From positions 150,306 through 214,305 of the forward strand of contig QPMI01000399.1 of the NCBI GenBank assembly GCA_004431415.1: a stretch of DNA of 64,000 nt, given 5' to 3'. This document shows, one piece after another, positions 33,489-43,933 of the stretch. This DNA is from Cyanophora paradoxa. Lineage: Eukaryota; Glaucocystophyceae; Cyanophorales; Cyanophoraceae. Position 1 is the first letter of the stretch. Each line of letters begins with the position of its first letter. Below the pieces are notes generated by a model. It had not been told where the DNA came from, searched no databases, and was given only the letters and a program-made list of their open reading frames with translations. Both the position numbers and the translations under genes were made by a program.

Positions 33489-35222
33489 ATGCGCAGTGCA
33501 GGGCACCCGGAGCTGCCCGCGGTGCAGTGGAAGCGCTGGAGCTCGAGCGCCGGCCAACCACCCGATGCGATCGGGGAAACGACGGAAGGCGCTAGCGGCG
33601 ATGCTCCGGTCTCGGCCACGTCGCCCGTGCAGAAAGCAGACCGGCCCCTGGGCCGCGCGTTCGTCGCCAACTACATCCAAGGGGGCGTGAACGTGAGCGA
33701 GGAGCAGGCGGCCGGGCGATCCTTCCACGAGGTGAAAAGCCCGCCAGCATCGCGATGCGCTGCATGCGCTCAGACGCCGGCGCCCCGCAGCTCGCCTTCC
33801 CAGACAAGTGCTACAACAAGGACACGGGAGAGCTCGACATCGGCGCGCTGCCGGATTCGAGCGTCAAGCGGCACGTCCTGCCGGCGTGGCGGAGGGCCGC
33901 CCGCCGCTTCATTGAGACCCGAGAGTGGATTCAGACGGACTTCGTGTACCGGTGGGCTCTCCTCTCACCGCGCCGCCGCGCGCAGCACAGAGCGGACGGG
34001 GGGGTCGCAGGAGGGGCCACGTGGTGCACGTCGCGCTGGACGAGGCGGAGCAGCAGTGGCGGGTGGTGGAGGGCGGCTCCTCGGGCACGCCGGGCGGCTG
34101 GCGGCCGGACGCGGAGTACTTCCCGGCGGCGGCGGACGGGCGGCAGCACGTGATGCCGGAGCCGCTCTTCCGCTTCCTGAAGCAGCTGGCGCTGGAGCGG
34201 GCGGCGCGGCGGGCCGGCCTGGCGGACGACGCCGGCTTCGACCCGGAGACGCCGGGGTCGGTGGAGGAGGCGCGGGCGCGCGGGGAGACGTTCGACGAGT
34301 ACGTGCTCGCCTCGTTCGACATGCCGCGGCTGCGGGACCCCGAGGAGGGCGCCGACGAGGAGGCCCGCGAGCTCGCCGAGGAGGACGAGGAGGGCGCCCA
34401 GGAGCCCCAGTGGGTCGACTACGCCATCCAGGACGCCGACCTGCCGCCCTCGATGCTCTTCGGCGCGGAGGAGGCGGCCGGGGCGCCCCCCGAGGCGGTC
34501 GCGGAGGCCGTCCCCCCGGGCTCGGACCCCGCCGCCGAGGAGGCCCTCGACGCCGAGGCCGACTACGGTGCCCGCCGCCCCGCGCGCCGCCGGCCGGGCG
34601 CGGGGCGACGGGGCGCGGGGCGGCGGGGCGCGCAGTGCGGGCGGGGCTGGCGAAGCGGCGGGCCGAGGCGGTGATGGACTACCGGGCGGAGCTCGAGTCG
34701 GGGGAGTTCGGGCTGGACGAGGCGGAGGAGGTCGAGCGCGAGGAGGCGCTCCGCGAGGGCCAGCTCGCCCAGTACCTCCTCGACGTGCGCCGCACCACCA
34801 ACCAGACCAAGTCCGGCAAGGTCTCCCGCTACGCCGCCCTCGTCGTCGTCGGTGCCGCCCCGCCCCTCCCGTCCCCCCCGCCTTGCCTCACGGCCCGCAG
34901 GCAACGGGCGGGGCCTGGTGGGGTACGCCGTGGGCAAGGGCGCCGAGCCCGAGGTGGCGGTGGAGCGGGCGTACCGCAAGGCGGAGACGCGGATGTTCCA
35001 CATCGACCTTGACCCCGGCGGCGTTCTTCCCCACTCCGTCCTCGGCAACTACGTGCAGACCAAGGCACCCGCCACCCCGGCACCCCTTTCCACCACGCGA
35101 CCCGTAACCCCGGCACCCGCAGGTTGTGATCACGTCGAGCCCGTGGGAGCTGCCAGTGTGCGCTGGGGGAGGGAGGGAGGGAGGGGGGAGGGAGGGAGGG
35201 GGGGGGGGGGGGGGGGGGGTGT

Positions 35223-35254
<32 letters not shown>

Positions 35255-35540
35255 GGAGAACGGGATGTGTGTCGACAGGATGGCTGACGGGGCGGCCTTC
35301 AGGGCGCACGAGGCGGTGCATGCAGTGCTCGATGGTGCAGGCGTCAAGTTCTGCACGGCAAAGATTGTCGGCTCCCGTAACGTTCAGAACGTCGTCCGCT
35401 CGACCATTCATGGCCTTCTTCAGTGCCGCTCTGCCGAGACCCGCTCCCGCGAGGCTGGCAGATACATTCCCCCCAACAAGTTTTGCCTTCACGTCCGCCA
35501 CCTTGCTACCCCCTCCACATGCTGCACCTGCCAACTGTAG
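33489..35540 (+). CDS. MRPS5: Organellar (probably mitochondrial) ribosomal protein uS5
   Basis: Small-subunit ribosomal protein S5 with a long N-terminal extension, as in mitochondrial forms. ATG 33489 opens an 81-codon exon, and a GT-AG intron ends at 33792. Exon 2 reads LAFPDKCYNKDTGELDIGAL. After a lineage-specific acidic region come VMDYRAELESGEFGLDEAEE and the S5 domain: RTTNQTKSGKVSRYAALVVV, GNGRGLVGYAVGKGAEPEVA, ERAYRKAETRMFHIDL, VVITSSPWELPVCAG, then the C-terminal half AFRAHEAVHAVLDGAGVKFC, TAKIVGSRNVQNVVRSTIHG. The stop is at 35540. The intron at 35065-35122 starts GCACCC, a GC-AG intron. The next intron contains a G-rich tract. The gene converges on MO25 with about 105 bp between stops. 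Confidence 0.88.
35161..35253 (+). repeat. Intronic G-tract
   Basis: More than 90 bp of almost pure G on the coding strand, lying in the last intron of the uS5 gene. It starts with GGGAGGGAGG-type units and then long G runs broken by single T or TGT. It has strong G-quadruplex potential in the nascent RNA. Confidence 0.9.
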
Positions 35541-35644
35541 CTGCAGGTGGCGGGACAGGCAGAGCAAGAGTTGCTGGCAGTTCCGGCGTCATAAATTGCT
35601 CGACAAAAGGGAGCAAGAACAGCAAAATGGCATAGCAGACAGTG

Positions 35645-37094
35645 TCATTCGGCTACTTCCGGAAGCTTCTGAATCTCTTTCAACAAGAGTTCCTTTTCCT
35701 CATTAAACTGCTCATCTTCTGCTTGGAGTGTGGTGTGAGCAGGATGAAGTGTGCCTGCACAGTGCAGCTACCTTTGTCCTGTTGAAAGGATTGCAGGAAG
35801 ACCAGAAGCTTTGACCGGTTTTTGCAGAGAATATCCCGAATCGGCTGGGTCTTGTTTGGGTTCGCCACGAATATCTGCAAGCAAGCCCAGAAAGGATGGG
35901 CACCAGAAACAAGTGGGACATGAGAGGAAGTAACCTTGAAGACGTGAAATGCCTCGAACTGAATGCTCTTGCTCTTGTCCCGGAGTAAAATCATCATCAG
36001 TTTGAGATTGTCCACGTTGCCAATGAAACGAGTCATCACAGAGAAGTTAGCGCGGTCCAGGAGAAGTTCCCCGAGGAGCTGCGCCTGGTGTTTGACGAGG
36101 CGAGAAACATGCCTCGAGAAGGATGACACCTTCAAAGACTGCCTCCGTGTGACGTAGTTTTGAGAGTTCAGAAGGCCCGTGTATGCATTGAAGAACTCTT
36201 CGAAATTGTCCTCGAGATACTTTGCAATAAGTGTCTTGTGCTTAGTCAAGAGCTCCTGTTGTCTTGCAGTCAGAGGAGAAGTCGCAAAGAGACAAAAAAC
36301 GGCTTGCACCTTGAAGGTGGCGAAGGCATCAGATGCAACGTCAAAAGCTGTTATCTCCACAAAATGGAAAAACTTGTACATCAGCTCGGGCTCCAGTAGT
36401 GCTCGACACATCTGTTCGCTGCGTATACATTCTCGCAGCATAGATCCGCAGTTGAGGGCGATGTCTTGATTGTTGTACCTGTAGCTTGATCAAGTCTTCA
36501 TCATGTGTACTGTAAGGAGGGGCGAACCCATCCACGAGCATCGCAAGAATTCGACGTTCGCCTGGTGATCTCAGCACGTAATCGGCCCATGAAACGGATC
36601 CTTGACTATGCCGACGGAGGAGCGAGTTGAAAATTTGAGCGACATCTTTCCGGGCCTTGAAGGCGGTTACTAAGTTCAAAGCTGAGCTCAACCCGCTGCA
36701 GCTGAGCTCACCTCAAACCCGAAATAGGAAAGGTTCTCTATCAGATCTAGAATCAAATTATCCCTGTGCAGCTCCGCGGCAAGCTGTAGTATTCCATGAG
36801 CGCGAGTGTGCCCGCAGCCGCAAGTTACGCGAGGCACCTGTGACACGATCTCAACGCTTGGAGCGCTCTCGCCGTCGCCTAGAAGGGCTGTCTTGATCGC
36901 CGTCAAGGCTTTGGAGACCTCGTCAGACCCCTGCGAGGAACGTTAATCGAAGCCCTTGGCCGGGGCGCGCGCCAGACCTTCGGATCTGCCTTTTTCGAAA
37001 TCGCCTCGACCGCGCTCTTTAGCGCTGCAACGAGCTCGGGAGGCGTGCGCTTTCGATCTGAGCGGAAGAGGCCCAGGAAGGCCGAAGATGCCAT
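35645..37094 (-). CDS. CAB39: MO25/CAB39 scaffold protein
   Basis: Armadillo-like scaffold that activates STE20/LKB1-type kinases with STRAD. The ATG at 37094 gives [20 protein letters not shown]. Further exons carry LSYFGFEV, then [20 protein letters not shown] and LLRR, then [97 protein letters not shown], and [20 protein letters not shown]. The last intron joins to [20 protein letters not shown] with TGA at 35645. All introns seen are GT-AG, and the gene is less GC-rich than its neighbours. It shares a 206-bp divergent promoter region with the CDCA7-like gene. Confidence 0.95.
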
Positions 37095-37300
37095 CAAATG
37101 CCTTCGTTACAGGCACGTACAAGCGGCCCGAACCAAGTTGGCCGACTCGCAGCGAAGAACGAGCTGCACCCTTACCGCCCCAAAGGCCCCCTCTCCCGCC
37201 CCCACCCCCCTCCCACCCCCCCCCCCCCCCCCCTCCCTCGAGCTCCCCACCCTCCCCGGCCCTCGGATTCAAATATCGATTCGGCTTTGAACTTCCAGCG
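37095..37300. promoter_or_regulatory. Divergent intergenic region between MO25 and CDCA7-like genes
   Basis: The 206 bp between the two opposite start codons must hold both promoters and 5' leaders. It contains a C-rich block with a run of about 18 C near 37215-37233. No TATA box was recognised. Confidence 0.5.
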
Positions 37301-38851
37301 ATGTCCGGCAGCAGCGACGACAAAGAGACCGTCGTCGACAACGCAGCCGCCAATGACGACGAGCACAGCATCGTCGACATGGATGATGTCCGGCAGAGCA
37401 ACATACGGGACCTGATGAAGCTTATACGGGTCCGATGTTCAGATGCTTATACGAACCCTTGCCGCGTTCTAAACGCCCTTAGGCCTTTGGCGGCGGGAGT
37501 ACCGACGTTTCCAGGAAGACGCCGGGGCGCCGCAAGCGTACCGACACTGAAGAGGGGAGTGATTCGCGGGAGGAGGCCAAGCCGCGTCGTCGTAGCGCTC
37601 GTCTGGTCGGCAAGGTTCGCCCGTCGTGTTCCCGCCAAATTGCAGCTGTGGGGTCGATCGAGCGATCCCAGGTCTCGACCGCGGTTCCTGAGCAGCCCGA
37701 ACGACGCCGTCGGCGGGCAGGCAGCGCAAAGAAAATTACTGTACGGCGCCTGTTCGTCTTTCCGGCTGACAAGCTCAGGAGCTGTCGGGCACCCCCGAGC
37801 GCCGGTGACTGCAACCCGCTTGCTATCGCATCATATAATTGAGCCGAGCGCAGCGCTTCTCCTCAATCTGGAGGCGAAGAGGAGGCTCGGGCTCTACGAC
37901 AAGGAGACCGGCGTAACGTGCCTGCACCGCGTTTTGGCACCCTTGAAGCGCCCTCTGAAGACTCTCTAGATGTCATCAATGCAGGCAGAAAACGACTGAC
38001 CGGAAGAGCGAATGCGCAAATGAGCAGTGCTGCAAGACTGAGAAGGGCCACCTGTGTGGAAAATGCCTGTACGACCGGTATGGCGAGAACATTGAGGAGG
38101 TTTGGGCAGATCCTGAGTGGGTCTGCCCTGTTTGTGAGTCGCATTTGTTGCCGAGCGCTCTCTGAAAGTCTGGTCACTGTGTCTTCCGGATCACTCTGCA
38201 GGTCGGGGATTCTGCAACTGCTCGTTCTGTTGGGTGCGCGATGAACAACACGAGAGACACGAGGGCATGGCATTTACTGCGAGGCGCAGAAAGAGCTCAC
38301 TGGTGGGGAGGCGACAGGCGCCCTCGCCCCTCGAGCACGCATGCTGGGATACCTGTCCGTGGCACACTACCTCGCAGATTATTCACCGGGACTTCGGGTG
38401 CACATATGCTGAGTGCCGAGAGCTGCAGCTGTGCTGCTGTCGACCAGGAACGCAGCCACCAGGAATTGATCGGACGACACTCATGCAGCCTGGCCGTGAG
38501 CCGCCAGAGGCACGCCCCTGTGCCTGCACTTTTTCTGCCTGCCAATGCCTCTTGCAGCGCAAGGACGAGCACGACCTTTCTGAGGATGCAACTGTCGAGC
38601 AAGCCGTTGCACCTGTGGAGAGTGCACGAGAAGGCTCAGCAGCACCTGCGGTGGAAGCTGAGGAACAGCTCGAAGATGTCGAGGTGGTCGTTTCTGATGA
38701 TGGCTATACAGAGGACGAGGGCAATTCAGAGGAAGAGGGCGTTTTTGAGGTGAAGAAGGTGATACAGCCCGATAAGCCTTCCGAAATAGATCTGCCTTCG
38801 GATTTTTATCGAGGTTCTGATTCTGACAGTGAACCAGTCATTTTGATCTGA
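37301..38851 (+). CDS. CDCA7-type zinc-finger (4CXXC_R1) protein
   Basis: Chromatin protein family whose members recruit the remodeller HELLS and affect DNA methylation. ATG 37301 opens MSGSSDDKETVVDNAAANDD. The zinc finger is split over exons: QKTTDRKSECANEQCCKTEK, GHLCGKCLYDRYGENIEEVW, ADPEWVCPVC/RGFCNCSFCW, then KELTGGEATGALAPRARMLG and YLSVAHYLADYSPGL. The joins are GT-AG, for example after PVC near 38130. An acidic C-terminus (VEVVVSDDGYTEDEGNSEEE) ends SDSEPVILI at 38851. The expected first CHQCR element was not found before QKTT: the exon before it reads TGVTCLH, so either a mini-exon was missed or the first pair is altered. Exons between 37420 and 37900 are unresolved. Confidence 0.78.
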
Positions 38852-39215
38852 AACTTGGGATGCCCCCGCCTCATTCCAGTGTCCTCAGTGCCTGGCTTGA
38901 TTATCAGGCTTGGATTTTTCAGGCTTGATCCGTGACTCTAGCCTAGCAGCTGCAGTAACTATGTAATAACATAGCTGTGTGCTCGTGATGGCCTCTTCCT
39001 AATGCCGGCTGGGGGCACCTGGCCTGCCAGGCTGAGGTACTCCCGATCCCGTTTGCAGTTTTGAACCGCAGCTGCACTAGTACTGCGGCAATCATAGATA
39101 GCTTAAGGCCATCATGACCCCGGCCCGGCATTCCCCAGTGCGATCCGGAGTCGTGCTATTGCATGGCATTATATATAATTATAAATCGATGTCATGATGG
39201 GTGAAGGGCTCTACT
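38852..39215. other. Intergenic, with a fragment of the LINE 3' region
   Basis: GCCTCTTCCTAATGCCGGCT near 38991 and TACTCCCGATCCCGTTTGCA near 39042 match the LINE 3' untranslated region, so this is an old diverged fragment. No gene seen. Confidence 0.5.
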
Positions 39216-39630
39216 AGAGAGAGAGATGAAGCAAAAAACACGCCCGTGGACTGGGGTGATGATCATGAGGTATGGCAACGCCGCAGAGGCCCCGAGTGGG
39301 ACATGCAAGGCTTGCCAGGGACCTACCCAGCACAGGTAGTGGTGTGCGTACGCACCGCATGGGACAGGGGCCGGGCCCCTGCACCGAAAGAGCAGAAGGA
39401 AAGAAACCATGCAGAGACCCACAGGGCCCCCACCATGGAATACCCCGAATCCCGGAACGACCCACTCCCTATCGAGCCGCCCGGGGTATTGAGGGTGGCA
39501 GCCCACAAAACAAAGGCAGAAGCAGGAGCAAGTACAATCAATTTACAAAACAGCCTCATCCATATCATCTTTAGAGCCATGGCTCCCTCCAGAAGAGCGG
39601 CCACGTGCACGCTTAGGAGGAGGAGAAGGA
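39216..39630 (-). mobile_element. 5'-truncated copy of the single-protein retroelement family
   Basis: The minus strand encodes the C-terminus PPPKRARGRSSGGSHGSKDD with MDEAVL and a stop, similar in type to the ends of the two larger copies (basic KRxR, then an acidic or polar tail). The 3' region has CCGCAGAGGCCCCGAGTGGG in plus orientation and ends in GAGAGAGAG, as other members do. Confidence 0.7.
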
Positions 39631-39893
39631 GAAGAAGAAGAAGAGTATGTATAAGACACGCCCAAGCCGGTTGTGCGGTTTTGACGAAAGGCGAAGGACC
39701 CGAAGGCCCGAAGCACAATCGACAGTGAACCAACCAGACAAGGGTAGTGGCGGCGCAAACGCCTTACGGTCTACCATGTATGCCCCGGCGGTCCGGCGCT
39801 CATACACGCAGACACGGAAAGCAACCACAGACATCCCAATGCGGGCCTCTTCCTAATGCCGGCCTGGGGGAGTCCTGGTCACGACCTCACGTG
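39631..39893 (-). mobile_element. LINE 3'-tail copy, 5'-truncated
   Basis: About 260 bp nearly identical to the 3' region of LINE copy 1 (15023-15290). It ends at its right side in the TCACGTG that became the target of the next LINE insertion. Confidence 0.85.
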
Positions 39894-41770
39894 TGAAGAA
39901 GAAGAAGAGTATGTATAAGACACGCCCAAGCCAGCTGTACGGTTTTGACGAAAGGCGAAGGACCCGAAGGCCCAAGGCACAATCGACAGTGAACCAGCCA
40001 GACAAGGGTAGTGGCGGCGCAGACTATACAGTTCACCATGTATGCCCCGGCGGTCCGGCGCTCATACACGCAAACCTGGAAAGCAATCGGCGAAATCCAA
40101 TGCGGGCCTCTTCCTAATGGCGTGGGCACGCCTGCTCCTGGGCATCCAGCCACTCGCCTTGGCGGATGCTCCGTCGGCCAGTATTTCCGTTATGGACCCG
40201 TTTGCGGGGGTCTCTGCAGACTCTGCCTCATCGGCTTCCGGCCCACGTCGCGGTCCTGCTGCTCCTCGCTTTCAGCTTCCCTCTGATGCCCCCGTCACTG
40301 GCGGCTGGCCGGTTTACATCACTTCCCCTGTCCCTCGGAAATATGGCACTTTTGCAGTCTGTCCTTTGGGCCGTGAGGCTCTTGTCGCCGCTCTCTCTCA
40401 GTTTACCTCCAGTGCAGCCCTTGATGTCGAGCTCATGTACTCTTTCACCCCTGTGTGGGGCGAGACTGCTGATGTCCGCCGTATCAAGTCCTTTGATCGT
40501 GAAACTTTCTTCAAATCTCGCAAGGGCTCACTAGAGGCCCTCTGTCAGTTTCCTGCTTTTTCGGGCTCTTCTGTTACCGCTGAACAGTCGTTGTCCCAGT
40601 CTGAGCCATCTTGGATTCACCCCACGACTCAGGAAGCTTTTCCAACCAATCCTCGCCAATGTGATGTTTATCGCTTCCGCCTCCATCCAGCACTTCAGCT
40701 TGGTGCAATCAATGCTCTTCTCGCCCAGCGCCGCACCATGAATACTTTTTTTGGTTTTCTCCCTGAAACTCATGTAGTTTCTCGGAATGTCCGGCAAGCC
40801 CATAAAGACGCCACTATCCAAGCACTTGATAATTTACCAGCAGCTATTATATCCACTTCGTTTGCTCCTTCCTCCAAAGGATCTTGTCACTTCTTTTGGT
40901 ATGAATTTGGCTATCAGCCTCCTACCTCTGCCATGTCTGAGGCAGATAGCTCTTTGAACCATGTCGGCTTATATTCGCACGACGACTTTATCACTGAAAT
41001 TCTTAGCTTCCAGCATGCTCTTCAGGAGCCGGAATCTATCCTCCTGTCCACTTCTGCGGCGTCGGCTCCCCGCTGGCACATCGATAAGACTCGGACTATC
41101 TCTCTTTCTGATACTCCCATTGACTTCGAAGCCAGCCCTGATGTTTGCCTTGTAGCGTTCCACCAGCCTATCAAGACCTTCCAGCACGTTGTGTCTGCTT
41201 CTCCAGGCAGCCGCAGTTTTTCTGTCTTTTGTCGGCCTAACTTCGAATCCTGGGACTCTGTCTCCCCGAATCATCCTTTCAGCTGCCGCTTTAGTCTCCT
41301 TGTTCGTGTCCCTTCTACTCATCCCATTCATAAGGCAGCTATGAAGCAGTATTCTCCTCTTAAGAAGGATGACGGCTCTTCTGCTCGGCTAGTCTCTCTT
41401 GGTCTTGTGGGCACATCCGGTGGCATCAGTCGCTTCCATTTCAATAGCTTCAAACCGGAATTCTCTGCTCTCCAGTATTACATGTCTTTGGCTTCTACTC
41501 AGAAATGGTCTAGCCTCTCCGCTTTTTCCGCTCATTCTGAGGCAGATTGCCCTGTTCCGGCTGCCCAGGAATGCACAGACCTTAATCCTCCCTTTGATAC
41601 TCCTTACTACAGTCTTCGGGCAGCTGGTGATAAGTGTGTCTTGTACCACTTTCATCGAGATCCTGTTTTCTATTTCTTGAGCTCTACTACTCGTGAGGAG
41701 ATCATTCGTTTCCATTCCATTCAGCGTGCTTTTGCCACTGCTCAGCAGATTACTCGTGAGTCCGCAGCAG

Positions 41771-41971
41771 TGTTGCGAAGCGTAGTTTCCCTTCCCTTTC
41801 GCCATAGCGAATGTACCATGTACGCTAGTGATACCCCGTCCCTCGTGTAGGGGTATGTCATTCAATCATACGCGGATATTACGCGTGTGTGCACGTGCGT
41901 CCCGGCACGGCACTGCGCCGTGTGCGGAAGTGGCTTAGAACCCATCGTATAGCTTCTAACAGCTTCTTATC
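41771..41971 (+). repeat. 5' LTR
   Basis: Starts TGTTGCGAAGCG and ends CTTCTTATC(A). No difference from the 3' LTR was found on base-by-base reading. It would contain the promoter and polyadenylation signals of the element. Confidence 0.95.
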
Positions 41972-41983
41972 AGCGGGGCTGCC

Positions 41984-42224
41984 ACCCCAGGCCGGCATTA
42001 GGAAGAGGCCCGCATTGGGATTTCGCCGATTGTTTTCCAGGTTTGCGTGTATGAGCGCCGGACCGCCGGGGCATACATGGTGAACTGTATAGGCGCCCGT
42101 CTGCGCCGCCACTACCCTTGTCTGGTTGGTTCACTGTCGATTGTGCTTCGGGCCTTCGGGTCCTTCGCCTTTCGTCAAAACCGCACAACCGGCTTGGGCG
42201 TGTCTTATACATACTCTTCTTCTT
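41984..42224 (+). mobile_element. LINE 3'-tail inserted in the Ty3 leader
   Basis: A 241-bp tail in plus orientation, ending GGGCGTGTCTTATACATACT and (CTT)n. It is flanked by CTGCC at 41979-41983 and 42225-42229. It is the innermost insertion of the nest. Confidence 0.88.
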
Positions 42225-42611
42225 CTGCCGCCGGAAGCCATTGTATTTCGTGGCAGCGGTGGAATGTTCGACGCAAAGTGTTCGACACAGCGGTCTCACA
42301 GCGTCTGCGCATCGTTCTTCTGATTGCGTATACGCTAACGGTGCGTTCTGCAGCGATTTGCGCACTGCGACCTTTCATTGTTGATTCCGCCATTTTGCGG
42401 AGAACATAAGCTTGTTGCATCGCGATTCACTCATGGATCTCATTTTCGAAGCTGTGTGCGCTCTTGGCCGGCTGGCCGAGGTCGTTTGCTTGTGATACCT
42501 CCGTTTTCCGTGGAATCCCGCGAGTTTCCGGAGTTGTCTCTTTTCTCTCCTTTTGGAATCTCGCTTTATCTCTTCTTCTTTCTTTTGGAACGATCTGAAA
42601 TGTTTTCTTGA

Positions 42612-43904
42612 ACACTGGCCTCGTCAAGCAACACTATTCGAGCAGTGTACCGTCGTAGGCTTGGGCCCTTCGTTAGGTCCTTAGTTAACGACTGTATTAA
42701 TAAAGCTATCCTGCTCTCCGCACAGGCAGGAAGGCTGGCTGACGAGGACAACGTTTCTGTGGACATTGACCAAGAGGACATCATGGCTGCCCAGCCTAGG
42801 GTGGACTTGATTAAGCCGCTCCTGCGCAACCTTCTTCTTCCCAAATTTGAGTATTCTGCTCCTTCTAGATTCCTTAAGAATGTTCGCGATGTGCTGAAGG
42901 CGATCTATGTCCTTCCCGCTGTGGACACCACTCCATACTCCACGTGGACGGCTCAGGCAAAGGTTGATTTTGACTATGCTTGGCCGCATGTGCAGTTAAA
43001 ACTCCAGTCTGTTTTCAATGAGGCAGCTGGGGCCCATGACTTTTCTCGAGTGGTCCTTGAATGTGACAATTGGACGACTTTTCTTAAGAAGTTCGAGGAT
43101 CACTTTATGCATTCGGATGTCCAGACGGATTCTGCTCGCAATTTCTGGTCCTACACATACCAGAGTGCTTGTCTCCAGGCTGGTACTCAAGTCAATTTTG
43201 AGGACTTTGCTGTGGAGAAGATGAAGCGAGCGGAGGAAGCTGGCATTCTCGAGAAAGTTGTGGTGAAACAAATTTGGAGTGATGATCTGAAGTTGGGTGA
43301 GCTGCCTGCTGAATTGGACGACAACAAACTTCGCTTTTTGCGTCGGCTGCGCAGTCTTTGGACCGACCGCACTTCATCTTTTTCTTCGGTTTCTCCTTTT
43401 GGAATCGGTTCTCTTCCTTTTGGATCGCCGAAAAATGTTTCTGGATTGAACGCTCTCACTTCGGAGCGTATTGAGTCTCTGATTGATGAGCGAGTCGAAT
43501 CGAAGCTTAAACAGTTCTCTTTGAAGGTGGATGATAAGCTCGATTCACTTCGTGACGAAACTCGTCGCCAATTGAGCGAGATTCGGCACGAAGCTCGCCA
43601 GCAGTTTGATGAGTTGCGCGATGACTCTCGTCGCACTTCTTCGATTATTTTGGATCGCATGGATCAGTTGTCTCGCCAGTTGCAGTATCGCCCTCGCGGT
43701 GATAGCTGGCGTGACCAGCCTCGTGGATCTTATAATTTTGATCGCAATCGTTCGAATGACAAATTTGTTAATTCTGGAAATGATTCTCGCAATTTTGGAA
43801 ATTCTTCTGGTGGTTATCGCGGTCGCTCGGCTGAGCGCCGTGGGTCGTCAGCTGACCCTAAGGGTCGGGGCGGTTCGCAGCCCCGCCCGGCGGGAAAAGC
43901 CTAA
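42612..43904 (+). CDS. gag: Ty3/gypsy Gag protein
   Basis: Capsid-type structural protein. The frame is open from 42612, with the first ATG at 42783 (MAAQPRVDLIKPLLRN). Upstream in-frame codons could be used if translation starts at a non-ATG codon. The sequence has DFDYAWPHVQLKLQSVF, a VVLECDNWTTFLKKF block typical of gag folding, a helical region SERIESLIDERVESKLKQFS, and a basic Arg/Gly/Ser-rich tail (PRGSYNFDRNRSNDK, GGYRGRSAERRGS) in place of a CCHC zinc knuckle. TAA at 43902 follows a -1 frameshift site, so part of the product should be Gag-Pol. Confidence 0.85.
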   Translation, partial: TLASSSNTIRAVYRRRLGPFVRSLVNDCINKAILLSAQAGRLADEDNVSVDIDQEDIMAAQPRVDLIKPLLRNLLLPKFEYSAPSRFLKNVRDVLKAIYVLPAVDTTPYSTWTAQAKVDFDYAWPHVQLKLQSVFNEAAGAHDFSRVVLECDNWTTFLKKFEDHFMHSDVQTDSARNFWSYTYQSACLQAGTQVNFEDFAVEKMKRAEEAGILEKVVVKQIWSDDLKLGELPAELDDNKLRFLRRLRSLWTDRTSSFSSVSPFGIGSLPFGSPKNVSGLNALTSERIESLIDERVESKLKQFSLKVDDKLDSLRDETRRQLSEIRHEARQQFDELRDDSRRTSSIILDRMDQLSRQLQYRPRGDSWRDQPRGSYNFDRNRSNDKFVNSGNDSRNFGNSSGGYRGRSAERRGSSADPKGRGGSQPRPAGKA

Positions 43905-43933
43905 CCCAGCCTGTTGTTGCCCGCCAGGCTGGG
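43892..43933 (+). promoter_or_regulatory. Programmed -1 ribosomal frameshift signal
   Basis: The slippery heptamer G GGA AAA (43892-43898) is in the correct gag phase. Six nucleotides (GCCTAA, including the gag stop) follow. Then a perfect 8-bp stem CCCAGCCT (43905-43912) / AGGCTGGG (43926-43933) with a 13-nt loop. After slipping back one base the ribosome enters the pol frame (SLTQPVVARQAG), which is open without interruption into the protease. Loop bases CCGC could pair with GCGG just downstream, giving a possible pseudoknot. Confidence 0.88.

Noticed and set aside
15023-40119. Interpretation of the 235-bp repeat as an independent SINE
   Set aside because: Copies at 15023 and 39894 continue directly into LINE coding sequence, so the repeat is the LINE 3' region and the short copies are 5'-truncated LINEs. 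No clear A-box and B-box pair was found.
40042-41850. Element A frame read as starting at 40042 and ending at 41850
   Set aside because: The first 50 codons lie in the LINE tail and leader before ATG 40192, and the last 26 codons are Ty3 LTR sequence. The true frame resumes at 48823.
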